Shown here: positions 46,680-57,363 of the stretch, piece by piece | How positions within the stretch are numbered: position 1 is the stretch's first letter | Layout: the number at the start of each line of letters is the position of its first letter | Source of the DNA: Diphasiastrum complanatum | Lineage: Eukaryota > Streptophyta > Lycopodiopsida > Lycopodiales > Lycopodiaceae | DNA: 64,000 nt | Assembly: GCA_029204225.1 (NCBI GenBank) | Contig: CM055098.1 | Span: 21,181,097-21,245,096, forward strand | Direction of reading: 5' to 3' | Notes under the pieces: generated by a model | What the model was told of the DNA's origin: nothing | Database searches by the model: none | Seen by the model: only the letters and a program-made list of their open reading frames with translations | Made by a program: the position numbers and the translations under genes

Positions 46680-48050
46680 AGAGAAAAATAAACAACTTAA
46701 AAATAATAATAAATCATTACAAAATATAAGAATCGATATCAAATCAGAACTAGAGCAAATGCAGTCAATATTACACTCTATTCGAATTGATAACTTACAA
46801 TTATTAAAGGATGTGGAATTGGCTAAAAAGAAGACTGGAAATAAGAAGCTTGAAGCAACAAAGTTGCAAATATATTCAAACTCTTTCAAAACGAGGTTAT
46901 TGAAATAGAAGAATTCGTGCATTCAAGCAAGCATATCCTGATTTTTGTAACTTGATCAATGACATATGGATTTATTTCAGCCACGATGATATTCTGCTAA
47001 GTATCTGTTTTTTTTGCAGATCTGCATTAGTAGCTCCTCGGAATATTAAGGACAATTGGAATGTCGTTGGGCTCAATATTGACAAGCAAATTCACTGAGT
47101 GTATCATGATGAATAACAAGAGTTTAAATATAAAGTGCAAAATAACAGAGTCTTTGATGGTGGACATTCAAAAAAATTTAGACAAGACTATAGTTCAAAG
47201 TGCTTGTGATTTTGCAGTTATTAGCAGGGAAGCATATGTAACAATATTTAAACTTATTAGAGAAGCTTTTAAACAGATTTGAATTAGAAAAGTCCCAATC
47301 CCAAGGTCAATTACTTGAAGAAAGAGAGGGATACATCAAACATAGGTATGCATAAGATCATCGGTACCCCATTTCATATTGAGGAGGTGTATGAAACTGA
47401 TGGAAGATCAATATCTTACAATTCATCAAACAACTTATTTGTTGATCTAAATTACTTGTTAAGATACATCATCACATTCTATGATATAACCTTTGAAAAG
47501 GTGAATGACAAAATAATCATAGTACTTAAGCTAGATGAGTCAGAGATTGTGAAAGGGCAGAAGATGGAGAGGGTTAGTATAACTCTCATGAATGGTGCAC
47601 TATCACAAATAGTGGATCAAGGATATTTCGGATTCAGTGTCCAGTCCGAGAATGATATAATAATGGTGGTTGGTAGCATTTCAAGTAATTTATCTCATTA
47701 TTACATTAGATTCATATTATACTAAGTTTGATTAATCTGAAAAAGTGGATCTTGAATGGATCCAAACTCCCAAAATACTTGGCTAAGATCTTTGCACAAC
47801 AAGCTACAAAAGCTAGAAATGGCAAAGCATCCTAATGCTACCTTTGATACACATGAACTTGACAAAGCATTCAAGAGACAAAAGAAACTAATAAAAGGTA
47901 CTGATGGCAGCCAAAAACAACAGCATACCAGCCCTACAACAACAGCCTACCACTTTTGGAAACCTCTTAAGATCATACACGAAAGCTTGAAGACAATACA
48001 CAAAGCAATGCTCTCAATGGAGGAAGAAACTGTGACAATGATCTATTGAT
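46680..48050 (+). pseudogene. Unidentified ORF series, coiled-coil-rich
   Basis: Consecutive plus-strand pieces: about 46680-46910 (NKQLKNNNKSLQNIRIDI, then LQLLKDVELAKKKTG, a likely coiled coil), about 46910-47096 (FKQAYPDFCNLINDIWIYF, APRNIKDNWNVVGL), 47061-47282 (IMMNNKSLNIKCKITES), 47315-47725 (IIGTPFHIEEVYETDGRS, DITFEKVNDKIIIVLKLD, 136 residues) and 47756-48049 (Lys/Gln-rich). They follow one another closely and change frame. None belongs to a family I know. Could be an old transposon or viral insertion, or a decayed host gene. Confidence 0.35.
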
Positions 48051-48279
48051 CTCTCTCAACAATACAATAAGTTTCTCCAACCTGTTCTCCACAAATTTCA
48101 GCCTAATATAGGTGAGAGATATGACTCTCTCTCCTCTCTCTAGAACTTAGGACCCAATTTTTGGGCACCAGTAGCCTAAAATAGCCAATTTTTAAGAGAG
48201 AAGAGAGTTCCCCAAGGATGGTTGGGGCTATGGGGGCTCGAGCGCCTACCCATAGCTATGCACCATTCACCCTTGGAGA

Positions 48280-48353
48280 GAGAGGGAGAGAGAGCCTAAG
48301 TTGAGAAAGGCCTTGGGGGCTCGAGCGCCTACCCAAATCTATTCTATCCCAAC

Positions 48354-48407
<54 letters not shown>

Positions 48408-48465
48408 TAAGTTGAGAAAGGCCTTGGGGGCTCGAGCGCCTACCCAAAGCTATTTTATCCTAACG

Positions 48466-48560
<95 letters not shown>
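48280..48560. repeat. AG microsatellites embedded in a ~110-bp minisatellite
   Basis: A unit holding CCTAAGTTGAGAAAGG, CCTTGGGGGCTCGAGCGCC and TACCCAAA, followed by an (AG)n run of variable length, occurs about three times from 48230. The AG runs are about 48355-48405 and 48469-48558. Confidence 0.85.
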
Positions 48561-48561
<1 letters not shown>

Positions 48562-49018
48562 TATTAAGAAGAATAGAAGATGTGTACAATGGAAAATGGC
48601 CTCCTTATATAGTTGAGGAGGGAGGGCCATTTTGGCTCTCATTGGCCTATTTACAATGGCATCCTAGCCCTCAAACTAATTGAACTTCAATTTAATGGTT
48701 CATTAGGAAAAGGGCCAAACTCACATGATTCATGTGAGTTTGAGAGATTCCCTTTTAACTTAGAACCTTATGAACTTGACTTTGAGCTTTTTAATTAATC
48801 TATTCTAACTAAGGCCCCAAGTCTTTTATTCAAGTTATACCTAACCATTTTGCATGCTCATTGGGTTGGGCTTACAGATGCAGGACGCCAGTGCCCTCAC
48901 ACTTTATTATTCTAACTGTACAATGTATTGTGGCGGGGCCCACAAGGTAAGGCTTGGCCAACAGTACTTTAAGTGGTGAGACCCACTTATTTATTTATGT
49001 ATATGAAATACCCACAAC
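48561..49018. repeat. Dispersed repeat, copy 2 (pairs with 28795-29260)
   Basis: Same order of blocks as copy 1; the palindrome here is ACTCACATG, ATT, CATGTGAGT (48719-48739). It ends at the abrupt start of copia A3. TTATATAG near 48603 could be a TATA box. Confidence 0.6.
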
Positions 49019-52000
49019 ACAATGAGAAGGAAGACACTATTGCAAGTGATGGAGAGGGATCTTTTATGGTCTCTAGTTTCTCATCTACTCCTTTTAAGAA
49101 GGACGGCCTATGGTATATTGATAGTGGAGCCCCTTCACATATGTGTAGCTCCAAGGACTCTTTCTCTTCTATTGCATCTTATGATGGAGTCAAGAAATCA
49201 ATATACACTGCAAATGATTTTGAATGTCCTATTGAAGAAATAGGGAACATTCTCTTGAAGCTTGCATCCTCTAAATTTATTTCTCTCTCTAAAGTTCTTT
49301 ATGTACCTAAGCTTACTAAGAATCTTATTAGTGTTGGCCAATTGCTTGATAATGGCCTTGATGTAAAATTCAATGTTGATACTTGCACTATCAAGAAGAA
49401 TGATGATATACTTGCATTAGGATCTAGATTTAGAAGCATCTATAATCCAAATGAGTATGTGAATGCTTGTAATGCTGCTCTTGTGAACAAGCTCTCTATG
49501 GAGGAATTATGGCATAGGAGGTTGGGACATCCCAACTACAAATCCATGCTCTCTATAATCAAAGAGGCCAAAGCTATTGGCTTGCCAAAGTCATTTTCCA
49601 AGAAGATCAAGCCTTGTGAGGCTTGTGCTATTGCTAAATCTCACTCTATCAAAAGCAAGCATCATTTGGAGTTAATCCACTCGGATGTGCATTTCTCATC
49701 AACTATAAGCAAGGGAGGAGCCACTTGTTTTGTTACTTTCATTGATGATTTCACAAGATTCACTTGGATATATCTTCTTGCTTCTAAATCTATGGTGTTT
49801 GATCATTTCCTTATTTTAAAAGCTTATGTAGAGAAGCAATTCTCATTCAAGATTAAAGCTCTTAGAAGTGATGGAGATGGTGAATATATCTCCAATAAAT
49901 TTCATGATTTTTGTGAGCTTGAAGGCATCAAAAGAGAGTTCTCTTGTGCCTACTCTCCATCTCAAAATGGAGTGGCCGAGAGAAAGAATAGATCTCTATG
50001 TGAATGTGCAAAATCTATGAGAATTGAGGGATCTTTGCCCAAAGATTTTTGGGGAGAAGTCATTAATTATGCAAATTATCTTTGCAATAGGATCCCACAT
50101 ATAGCTCTTGGAGGAAAGTCACCATATGAAATCTTGTATTTGAAGAAGCCTAAGGTTGATCACCTTAGAGTTTTTGGATGCATATGCTTTGCCAATATTC
50201 CCTTGGAAACAAGGAAGAAGGAAGATCCTAGTGCATGCAAAGGGATCATGGTTGGATACTCATCCACCAAGAAGGCCTATAGAGTCTTTGTACTCTCTAC
50301 TTCTCAAGTTATTGAAAGTTGAGATGTTGTCTTTCATGAAGATCAACACTCATCTTTTGAAGAGGCCGAGATCAAGAAGTCTGTGGATGCATTACCAATT
50401 ATTGATTTTGAAGACAATCATGATGTGATGGGGTCGAGATTTGAAGAAGACTCTCCTCGGATTTTCTCACCAAGAAGGTCCATGAGAGATAGATCCGAGC
50501 CTAAGAGGCTCTCATATGCTGACAAAGGCAAACAAGTGGATCTTGATTCCACTAATTATGTTTTTTATGTCTCTCATGAAGAGCCAAAGAATGTACAAGA
50601 GGCACTCAATACCAAGGAGTGGTATAATACCATGAAGCAAGAGTATGATGCATTGATCACCAACAATACTTGGGAGCTTGTGGATCCTCCATCCTACAAG
50701 CATGTGATTGGTTGCAAGTGGGTATTTTGGATCAAGTTCAATCATGATGGCACCATCAACAAGTATAAAGCAGGACTATGTGCCAAAGGATTTGCTCAAA
50801 TCCATGTCTTTGATTATGAGGAGACCTTTGCACCCGTTGCAAAGATGGTGACAATAAAAATTCTTATTTCTCTTGCTTGTTTCTTTAAGTGGAAGGTGTT
50901 CCAATTAGATGTATCCAATGCTTTTCTAAATGGTTATCTTGAGGGGGAGATATATATGGAACAACCTCAAGGATTCATCGAGGATGAGTCCAAATTGTGC
51001 TTGCTCTTGAAAAGTCTTTATGGACTCAAGCAAGCACCAAGATCATGGTATTCAAGACTTAATTCTTTTCTTATCTCACTAGGATTTACTCTTAGTGACT
51101 ATGATCCTTCCATGTATCTAAAATTTGTTGATAACAATATTGTCATTCTTCTAATTTATGTTGATGACATTATTCTTTGTGGAAGTTGTATCAAGCTAGT
51201 TGATGAAACTAAGCTAGCACTTGGATGTGAGTTTAAAATGCAAGATCTAGGAGATATACATTACATCCTAGGCCTAGAAATTCGTTTTTATGAAAATCAT
51301 GTCTTTATATGCCAATCTAGATATGCTCACTCTATGTTGAAAAAATTCCATATGAAAATTTCTAAGAGCATAGATACTCCAATGGAGAAAATTGTAAAAG
51401 ATCCTAATAAAGGTGATGAAAGATCCTTTGAGGACATCACACTTTTTAGGAGTCTTGTAGGCTCCTTGATTTGGCTTACCATTACTAGGCCCGATCTAAG
51501 TTTTTGTGTGCACAAATTGAGTCAATTTATGCAAGATCCTAAGTTCCATCATTGGAAGATGGCCAAGAGGATTCTAAGATATATATCTACATCTTGTGAT
51601 TATGGTCTACTTTATAAAAGTGAAGATCTATCCATTGTTGGCTACTCGGATTCGGACTTTGCAAGTGACAAGATGGATCAAAAGTCTATTACTGCATACA
51701 CTATATTTCTTGGAGGCAATCTAATATCTTGGCTTTCCAAAAAGCAAGATACTATATCTCTCTCTTCATGTGAGGCCGAGTACAAAACACTCACTACAAC
51801 TACCAAAGAGGTGCTTTGGATCAAGAGGTTATTAATGGAGCTAAAGTGCATCAAGGAAGATGATCTACCAATGATCAAGTGTGATAACATCTCGGCCGAA
51901 GCTCTTGCCAATAATCCCATATTGCATGCAATAAGCAAACACATAGAAGTGGCACACCATTTTGTGAGAGAAAAGCTTATTGGAAGAGAAATCTATTTGG

Positions 52001-52098
52001 AGCATGTCAACTCGTCCTCTTGTATTGCCAATCTATTCAGCAAGCCTTTGAGCAAAAGTGCTTTCATCAAGCATAGATCTAATCTTGGAGTTATATGA
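49019..52098 (+). pseudogene. Copia A3 pol, one internal stop
   Basis: Protease DSGAPSHM (A1 has DSGASSHM), pre-integrase HRRLGHPNYKSM, integrase, RT YVDD (about 51166) and RNase H are all present. The single internal stop near 50321 replaces an Arg codon (AGA to TGA) between integrase and RT. The end is 10-12 codons short of A1 because TCA became TGA. Small in-frame deletions (for example in IAKSHSIKSKH) are present. The best-preserved pol of family A. Confidence 0.9.
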
Positions 52099-52140
52099 AG
52101 ATCAATGTTTAAATATTCATAGATAATTTTTTAGGAGGAG

Positions 52141-52873
52141 TGTGAAGAATTGAAAAAAATTATCTATGTTAGATATAGGGGTCTTATGTTTTTTATATCA
52201 AGCATCTAGGTGTAGGATGTTGATAGGAACAAATTTGGCATAGATGGCAAATTATGCATTTCCACTTGTAATGCTACTATTGAGCCAAAATAGAGCAAGA
52301 GACTAAAATCGTGCCAATTAGAGTGTAGACAAGTGTAATTCTTTTGTTTGATGAATTCTAAGAGGTCCAATAGGATTTAGAGGTGGAACCATGCGAGGTC
52401 CAATAGGAATTTGAGGTTTGCTTGAAAATAGTCCAATAGAATTAAGAGGTGCATGGATCAATGGTCCAATAGGATTAAGAGGTGACAAAGTGTGGTCCAA
52501 TCATAGTTAAGCATAGTGGTAGCTCATGGATCTACTAGTATCATTGTACTTCTCATTTTGGATCTAATTCATTTAGAGATTGTGTGGATTTTGAGTGTTA
52601 TTGGATTTCTAGTTTTCTCTCTCTACTCGAGAGCTCATGATCATTTTCTCTCTCTACCCAAGGAGAGCAGCTTATTTTTACTTAGAATAATTTTTGAATA
52701 CTTCCCACACGTGTGAGTGAGAGTTAGAAGTGCTTGAATGCATGTAGTAGTGTGTTTTTGCCATAGAATCAAAGATAGATCTTGAATCTCAATCTAGTCT
52801 TGATCTTGGTGCAGCTACACACCTTAGGAGATGAAGTACATGTTGTGGACACTCCACACATGTGAAATCTACA
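52141..52873 (+). repeat. 3' LTR of copia A3
   Basis: 733 bp, matching the A1 LTRs, with CACACGTGTG near 52706 and CACACATGTG near 52855. Confidence 0.92.
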
Positions 52874-53212
52874 ATTACCTCTCCTTTGATGCTCTTGACT
52901 AGCTCCAAATTGTCACCTTCCCTTTTGACTAGTTGAAGCGCTTGAGATCAACTTCTTGATCTTCATCTTGATCAACAAAGTCATTGAACAAACTTTGTTT
53001 TCTAGATCCAATACTTGATTTTACAGCAAGATAACATCCATCCACTTGCATATCTCCATGTACACAAGAAGATCCTCCAAAAAATGTTCCACTCTTCATA
53101 AGAGCTTGATACTCAAGATCCATTGCTTGGATCCACTCCTCTTCTTTCCTTGCTTGATCTACACTTGTAGGCTCACCCAAAGAGGTTAGCAAAACAACAT
53201 AATTTCCAGAAA

Positions 53213-54247
53213 CTACTTGCTTACTCTTTGATCATATGTGAGAGTTGAAGGAACTTGTCTTTCTCTTGATGTTCTCCTTGGCTTTTGACTTGATGAAGGT
53301 CCATCATCACCACCATCCAAAGTAAGATCCTTCTCATCAACATCAAGAATGTTAGATCCATCCACTCTACCATCAATCATGCTTGAAGACACCTTTGGAA
53401 TGTTCTGCTTATCAAAAATGACATCTCTACCAACAATCACTTTGTTAGTAGAAGGAATGTAAACCTTGTAGGCTTTACTCACCTCACTATATCCAAAAAA
53501 AATATCTCTTCTTGAAGATGGATCTTCCTTGGTCCTATCATCAAGAGTAATGTTGATATAGCACGTGCATCCAAAGGTTCTTAGAAAGTTGACACTCGGC
53601 CTCCTCTTGAATAGCATCTCAAAATGTGTCCTTCCATCCAAAATAGCACTCGGCCACCTATTGCACAAGAAATTGGCACACAACAAAGCTTGATCCCAAA
53701 ATGGTTTGTCAATATTAGCACTTAACCTCATAGCTTTAGCACTTTCACATAAAGTTATATTCTTCCTTTCAGCCACTCCATTTTGTTGTGGGGTCCTTGA
53801 TGTTGTATACTCTCTCTTGATTCCATTCTCATCACAAAAGGCCTTGAACTTGTTAGATATGTACTCACCACCATTGTCACCTCTCAAGCACTTGATCTTT
53901 GTGGAAAATTGGTTCTCCCTTGCATTCTTGAACTTGACAAAGTCATCATACACTTCATCCTTGCTCTTTAGTAGATAGATCCAATAAAATCTACTAAAAT
54001 CATCAATGAATGCTACATACATCTTAGCTCCACTATTGCTAATTGTAGTAAATCCATGAATATCCGAATGTACAAGTTGAAGAGACTTTGTAGATCTAGA
54101 AATAGATCTAGTATAAGGTAGTCTATGTGACTTAGACAAAGCACAAGACTCACAAACATGCTTGACATTACTTAAGGAACTTGGAAGACCAATCACAATT
54201 TTCTTCCTTGCCATTACCTCCAATGACTTGGAGTTGAGGTGTCCCAT
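53213..54247 (-). pseudogene. Copia E3 integrase frame
   Basis: 344 open residues: GHLNSKSLEVMARK, SCALSKSHRLPY (zinc Cys), LVHSDIHGF (first Asp), FIDDFSRFYWIY, RGDNGGEYISNKF (second Asp), PQQNGVAERKN (Glu), then the C-terminal GYSEVSKAYKVYIPS and acidic linker DVDEKDLTLDGGDDG. Upstream, one stop near 54266 separates it from the protease part, so the polyprotein is interrupted. Confidence 0.88.
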
Positions 54248-54265
54248 CCTTTTGTGCCAAACCTC

Positions 54266-55540
54266 TTAAATAGAAATTTGCTCCCCTGCAACACATCCAA
54301 CTTGGTTAGCAATAACACAAGCATCAAGTTTGAACAGCTTCCCTTGCCTTTTACCTTTTCCAATCAAGACATCCTTCCTTTTGATCAAACAAGCATCTCC
54401 ATCAAACTCCACCTTGAGGCCTTTATTTAGCATTTGACTCACACTAAGTAAATTCTTGGTAATAGATGGAATAAACAAGACATCCTCCAAATGAACATTC
54501 CTATTTGTAGAGAGAGAAATAAGAATTGTGCCAATCCCTTTGATTGCACACTCACCATCATTGGCCGTGTAGATCACCCTCTTGTCATCTCCATATGCCA
54601 GCAAATAAGTGAAATACTCTTTCTGAAAGGTCATGTGTGAACTTGCTCCACTATCAATCCACCAAGGATCTAGATCTCCATCATTAGCAAGCATACATGA
54701 AGACATCACAAAAGCATCATCATTTGCATCTTGAACATCCAAACCATCCTCATCAAGAGTAAGATTACCTTGCTTGTCTCCTTGATCTCTCTTCTTCTTG
54801 TAGCAATCACTTGCAAAGTGTCCTTTGATGCCACAATAGAAGCACTTGAGCTTTGATCTATCCTTCTTTTTGCCACTTGAAGAAGCATCCACTTGATCTT
54901 GCCCTTTAGACCACTTACTTCTGGTTTTGCCCTTGAATTTGCCCTTTGTGAACATAGCATCCTCTTGAAGTGTCGATGTAGATCCACCTCTTGCTTAAAG
55001 CCTATACTCCTCATTGATCAAGATCTTTTGAAGATCCATCAAACTTGGCAAAGTCTTTTGAAATAGCAATACTTTGAACAATGTTAGCATGAACATCCAA
55101 CAAGCCATTAAGAATCACTTGAATAAGCTCTCCTTCCTTAATGCTTTCATCTATGCAAGCTAACTCATCATTCAATGCTTTCATTCTCAAAACAAAAGTA
55201 CTTGGACTTTCTTCATTATTTTGAAAACAAGAAAAGATTTGCCTTCTTATAGGCAACACTCTAGAAGTAGACTTGGATTTATAAAGCTTCTTCAATGAAT
55301 TCCAAGCTTCCAAGGATGATGTGCACTTAAGAACTTCCTTGAGAAGTTCATTGGTAACATTCATCTTTATCATGTGTTCTTGGCCCTCTTGTCATACCTT
55401 AATTGATCTTGTTGTGTTGCTGGTCTCTTCTCCAAACCTACAACAATATCCAAAACATCATTCATCTCAAGAAGTGACTCCATCCTTACTTTCCACAATG
55501 AATAGTTACTTAGGTAAGCCTATCATTGGCTTCCAACATG
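54266..55540 (-). pseudogene. Copia E3 gag-protease, frame-broken
   Basis: Gag pieces (about 55540-55011) read IKMNVTNELLKEVLKCTSS and LRMKALNDELACIDE; after a break near 55000 the frame 54955-54266 carries a basic region, CFYCGIKGHFASDC and DSGASSHM. The protease active-site motif is intact. Confidence 0.85.
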
Positions 55541-56156
55541 ACTCCAATTGAGGTTGTCATGTAGCAATGACTTGATCTTCTCTTTTAACCTGCTTCAATG
55601 CACAAAGAACTCCTTTGAACAACAACAAATGCTTTCAAAATAAATCACCAAGATTTGAAACTATCTCACAAATTCTCTTCTAGCACTTATCCAAGCAAAT
55701 CACATAGAATCATGGAATCTTGATCAACCTATGATCTATCCTCAATCTAATGACTTTTGCCACTTCCTAAGATTGAACACACTCAAATGAAGTCCAGCAA
55801 CCTCATTATCTAGAGATCCAATCAATATTAGGGTTTTGACAAAATCACAAAAAAATGACTATTCCAAATCTACATGCAAATGCTGAAAATTTGATATGCA
55901 ATCTATAAGCCACCACTTAGGCTGAACCAATGATCCAGAAATCAGCCAAATCTAGTATGTGAACTCAAAAATCAGAATTGATCAAGTATATTTACCTATA
56001 AAGTGTTTTGATCTACAAAAGATCCAATCTACAAAAGCAAAAAATCCGATTTTGGTGTAGAATCCTCTCTAGCATGCTCTAGACTTGATATCTTCACCAA
56101 ATCATTGAAAGATCTGATTTCCTCCTTCATAACCTGAAACACAAGCTCTGATACCA

Positions 56157-56800
56157 TGTGAAAGATTTCAAATCCTTAAGATCCAATCTACTTGAATGAT
56201 CTTTGGTTAGAATGAGAAATACACTACCAATCTCACCAATGTAGAAAAATCAGCATCTACACACAAAATGAGATGCAAACATGAATGAAATGAAAAAGAA
56301 TTGTTGTTGTCCGTACAAAACCAGCAAGCTACTATATTTCACATGTGTGGATCCAAAAATAACAAATATAAATCATTCTACACATACAATTGCAAGCAAT
56401 CCCCAAGATAGTGCACCAATGGATAGTAGAACCCAAGAGAACCATGTATAAACATGAAATGAGATAGAGAAGAGAGAAGATTGCTCTCTCCACGAGTTAC
56501 ATCCTTTTATAACAGGTCCAAACCCCCTCTAACCACTTGGCTTTCCCTCCAAAACGCTAACCCTACTAATTTTGGGTCTAGATTCAATGTACCCAACTAT
56601 TCAAATTAAATCTACTCAAACTCGCATTCTAACTTTCCCACACTTTCAAAAAGTGTTTATTTAAATGAAATTTAGACTAATGAACTTTGAAAAGTCAACC
56701 TCTAAGTCTAAAACAAGTTTTGGCCTCAATATGCCAAATATGAAAATATTGCAAAATGTGATTAAACTAGTTAAATCTTTCACAAATGGCACTTAACAAG
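56157..56800 (-). repeat. 5' LTR of copia E3 (far end uncertain)
   Basis: Starts TGTGAAAGATTTC next to the PBS. It contains TTTCACATGTGTGGATCC near 56337, a TTTTATAACA box near 56513 and GTCTAGATTCAATGTA near 56577. No matching second LTR, so the outer boundary is unresolved. Confidence 0.6.
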
Positions 56801-57363
56801 TGATTTGAAAACATTGAAATGCATGTGGAATGTCTCTCATGGTGCTACATCTAAACACTCTTGTTTGTACTGCATGAAAATGGCAAAAGATGTAATTAGG
56901 AGTACAAGAATTACTAGAGAATATAGAAATCCAAACTGAAAGCCTATGTTGTCTATTCCCTTGAGAAATATACATGTTTGCACTCTTCATGCAGTAGTTA
57001 GATTAATAGAAAATCTCATATATATTCATATAGTTTTTGCTTGGAACTCAAAGCCAACATCATCCTCGAAAGAACATTAGTGCCATTTTTGAGCTCAAAA
57101 AGGCCTCTTCCTTGCCTAAACAGATTTTCAATTGTGATTAGTTTAGTGCTAATCAATCCTATGTGGCACCTTTACCTTGGGTTAACACGTAGAGTGAGCT
57201 TGAGTTAAGGCTAGTTGTAGGACCCATTTCCATAGACTTTTGTAGGTTTTATGGGTAAACTCTAGTAGGTAAGTTACAATGTACAACTAGGATAGGCTAC
57301 AATAGGACAAGGCCTTTTATGGTCTTGATTACAATAGGACTAATGGGACAAGGGAGATAGAAG
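56801..57363. other. Spacer, no gene recognised
   Basis: Non-coding sequence between copia E3 LTR and copia F. Short direct repeats (CTACAATAGGAC, TTACAATAGGAC) occur near 57297-57340. Confidence 0.45.

Larger units (their letters stand above)
49019..52873 (+). mobile_element. Copia A3, 5'-truncated
   Basis: Homology to A1 begins abruptly at the gag/protease junction (AATGAGAAGGAAGACAC) and runs through pol to the 3' LTR 52141-52873 (733 bp, TGTGAAGAATTG to AAATCTACA). There is no 5' LTR, leader or gag. Its 3' end abuts the 3' end of copia E3 directly. Confidence 0.93.
52874..56156 (-). mobile_element. Copia E3 internal region (RT lacking)
   Basis: On minus from the PBS (56145-56156): leader; gag (about 55540-55011); zinc knuckle CFYCGIKGHFASDC and protease WWIDSGASSHMTFQKEYF (54955-54266); integrase (54247-53213, WVLLK-type core with RGDNGGEY and QQNGVAERKN); linker; then 53192-52929 starts like RT linker (EEEWIQAMDLEYQALMKSG) but passes into GGSSCVHGDMQVDG and VDQDEDQEVDLKRFN. 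RT and RNase H are missing. The tail matches that of E1, so it is a family feature rather than a private deletion. The 3' end is cut by copia A3. Confidence 0.85.
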
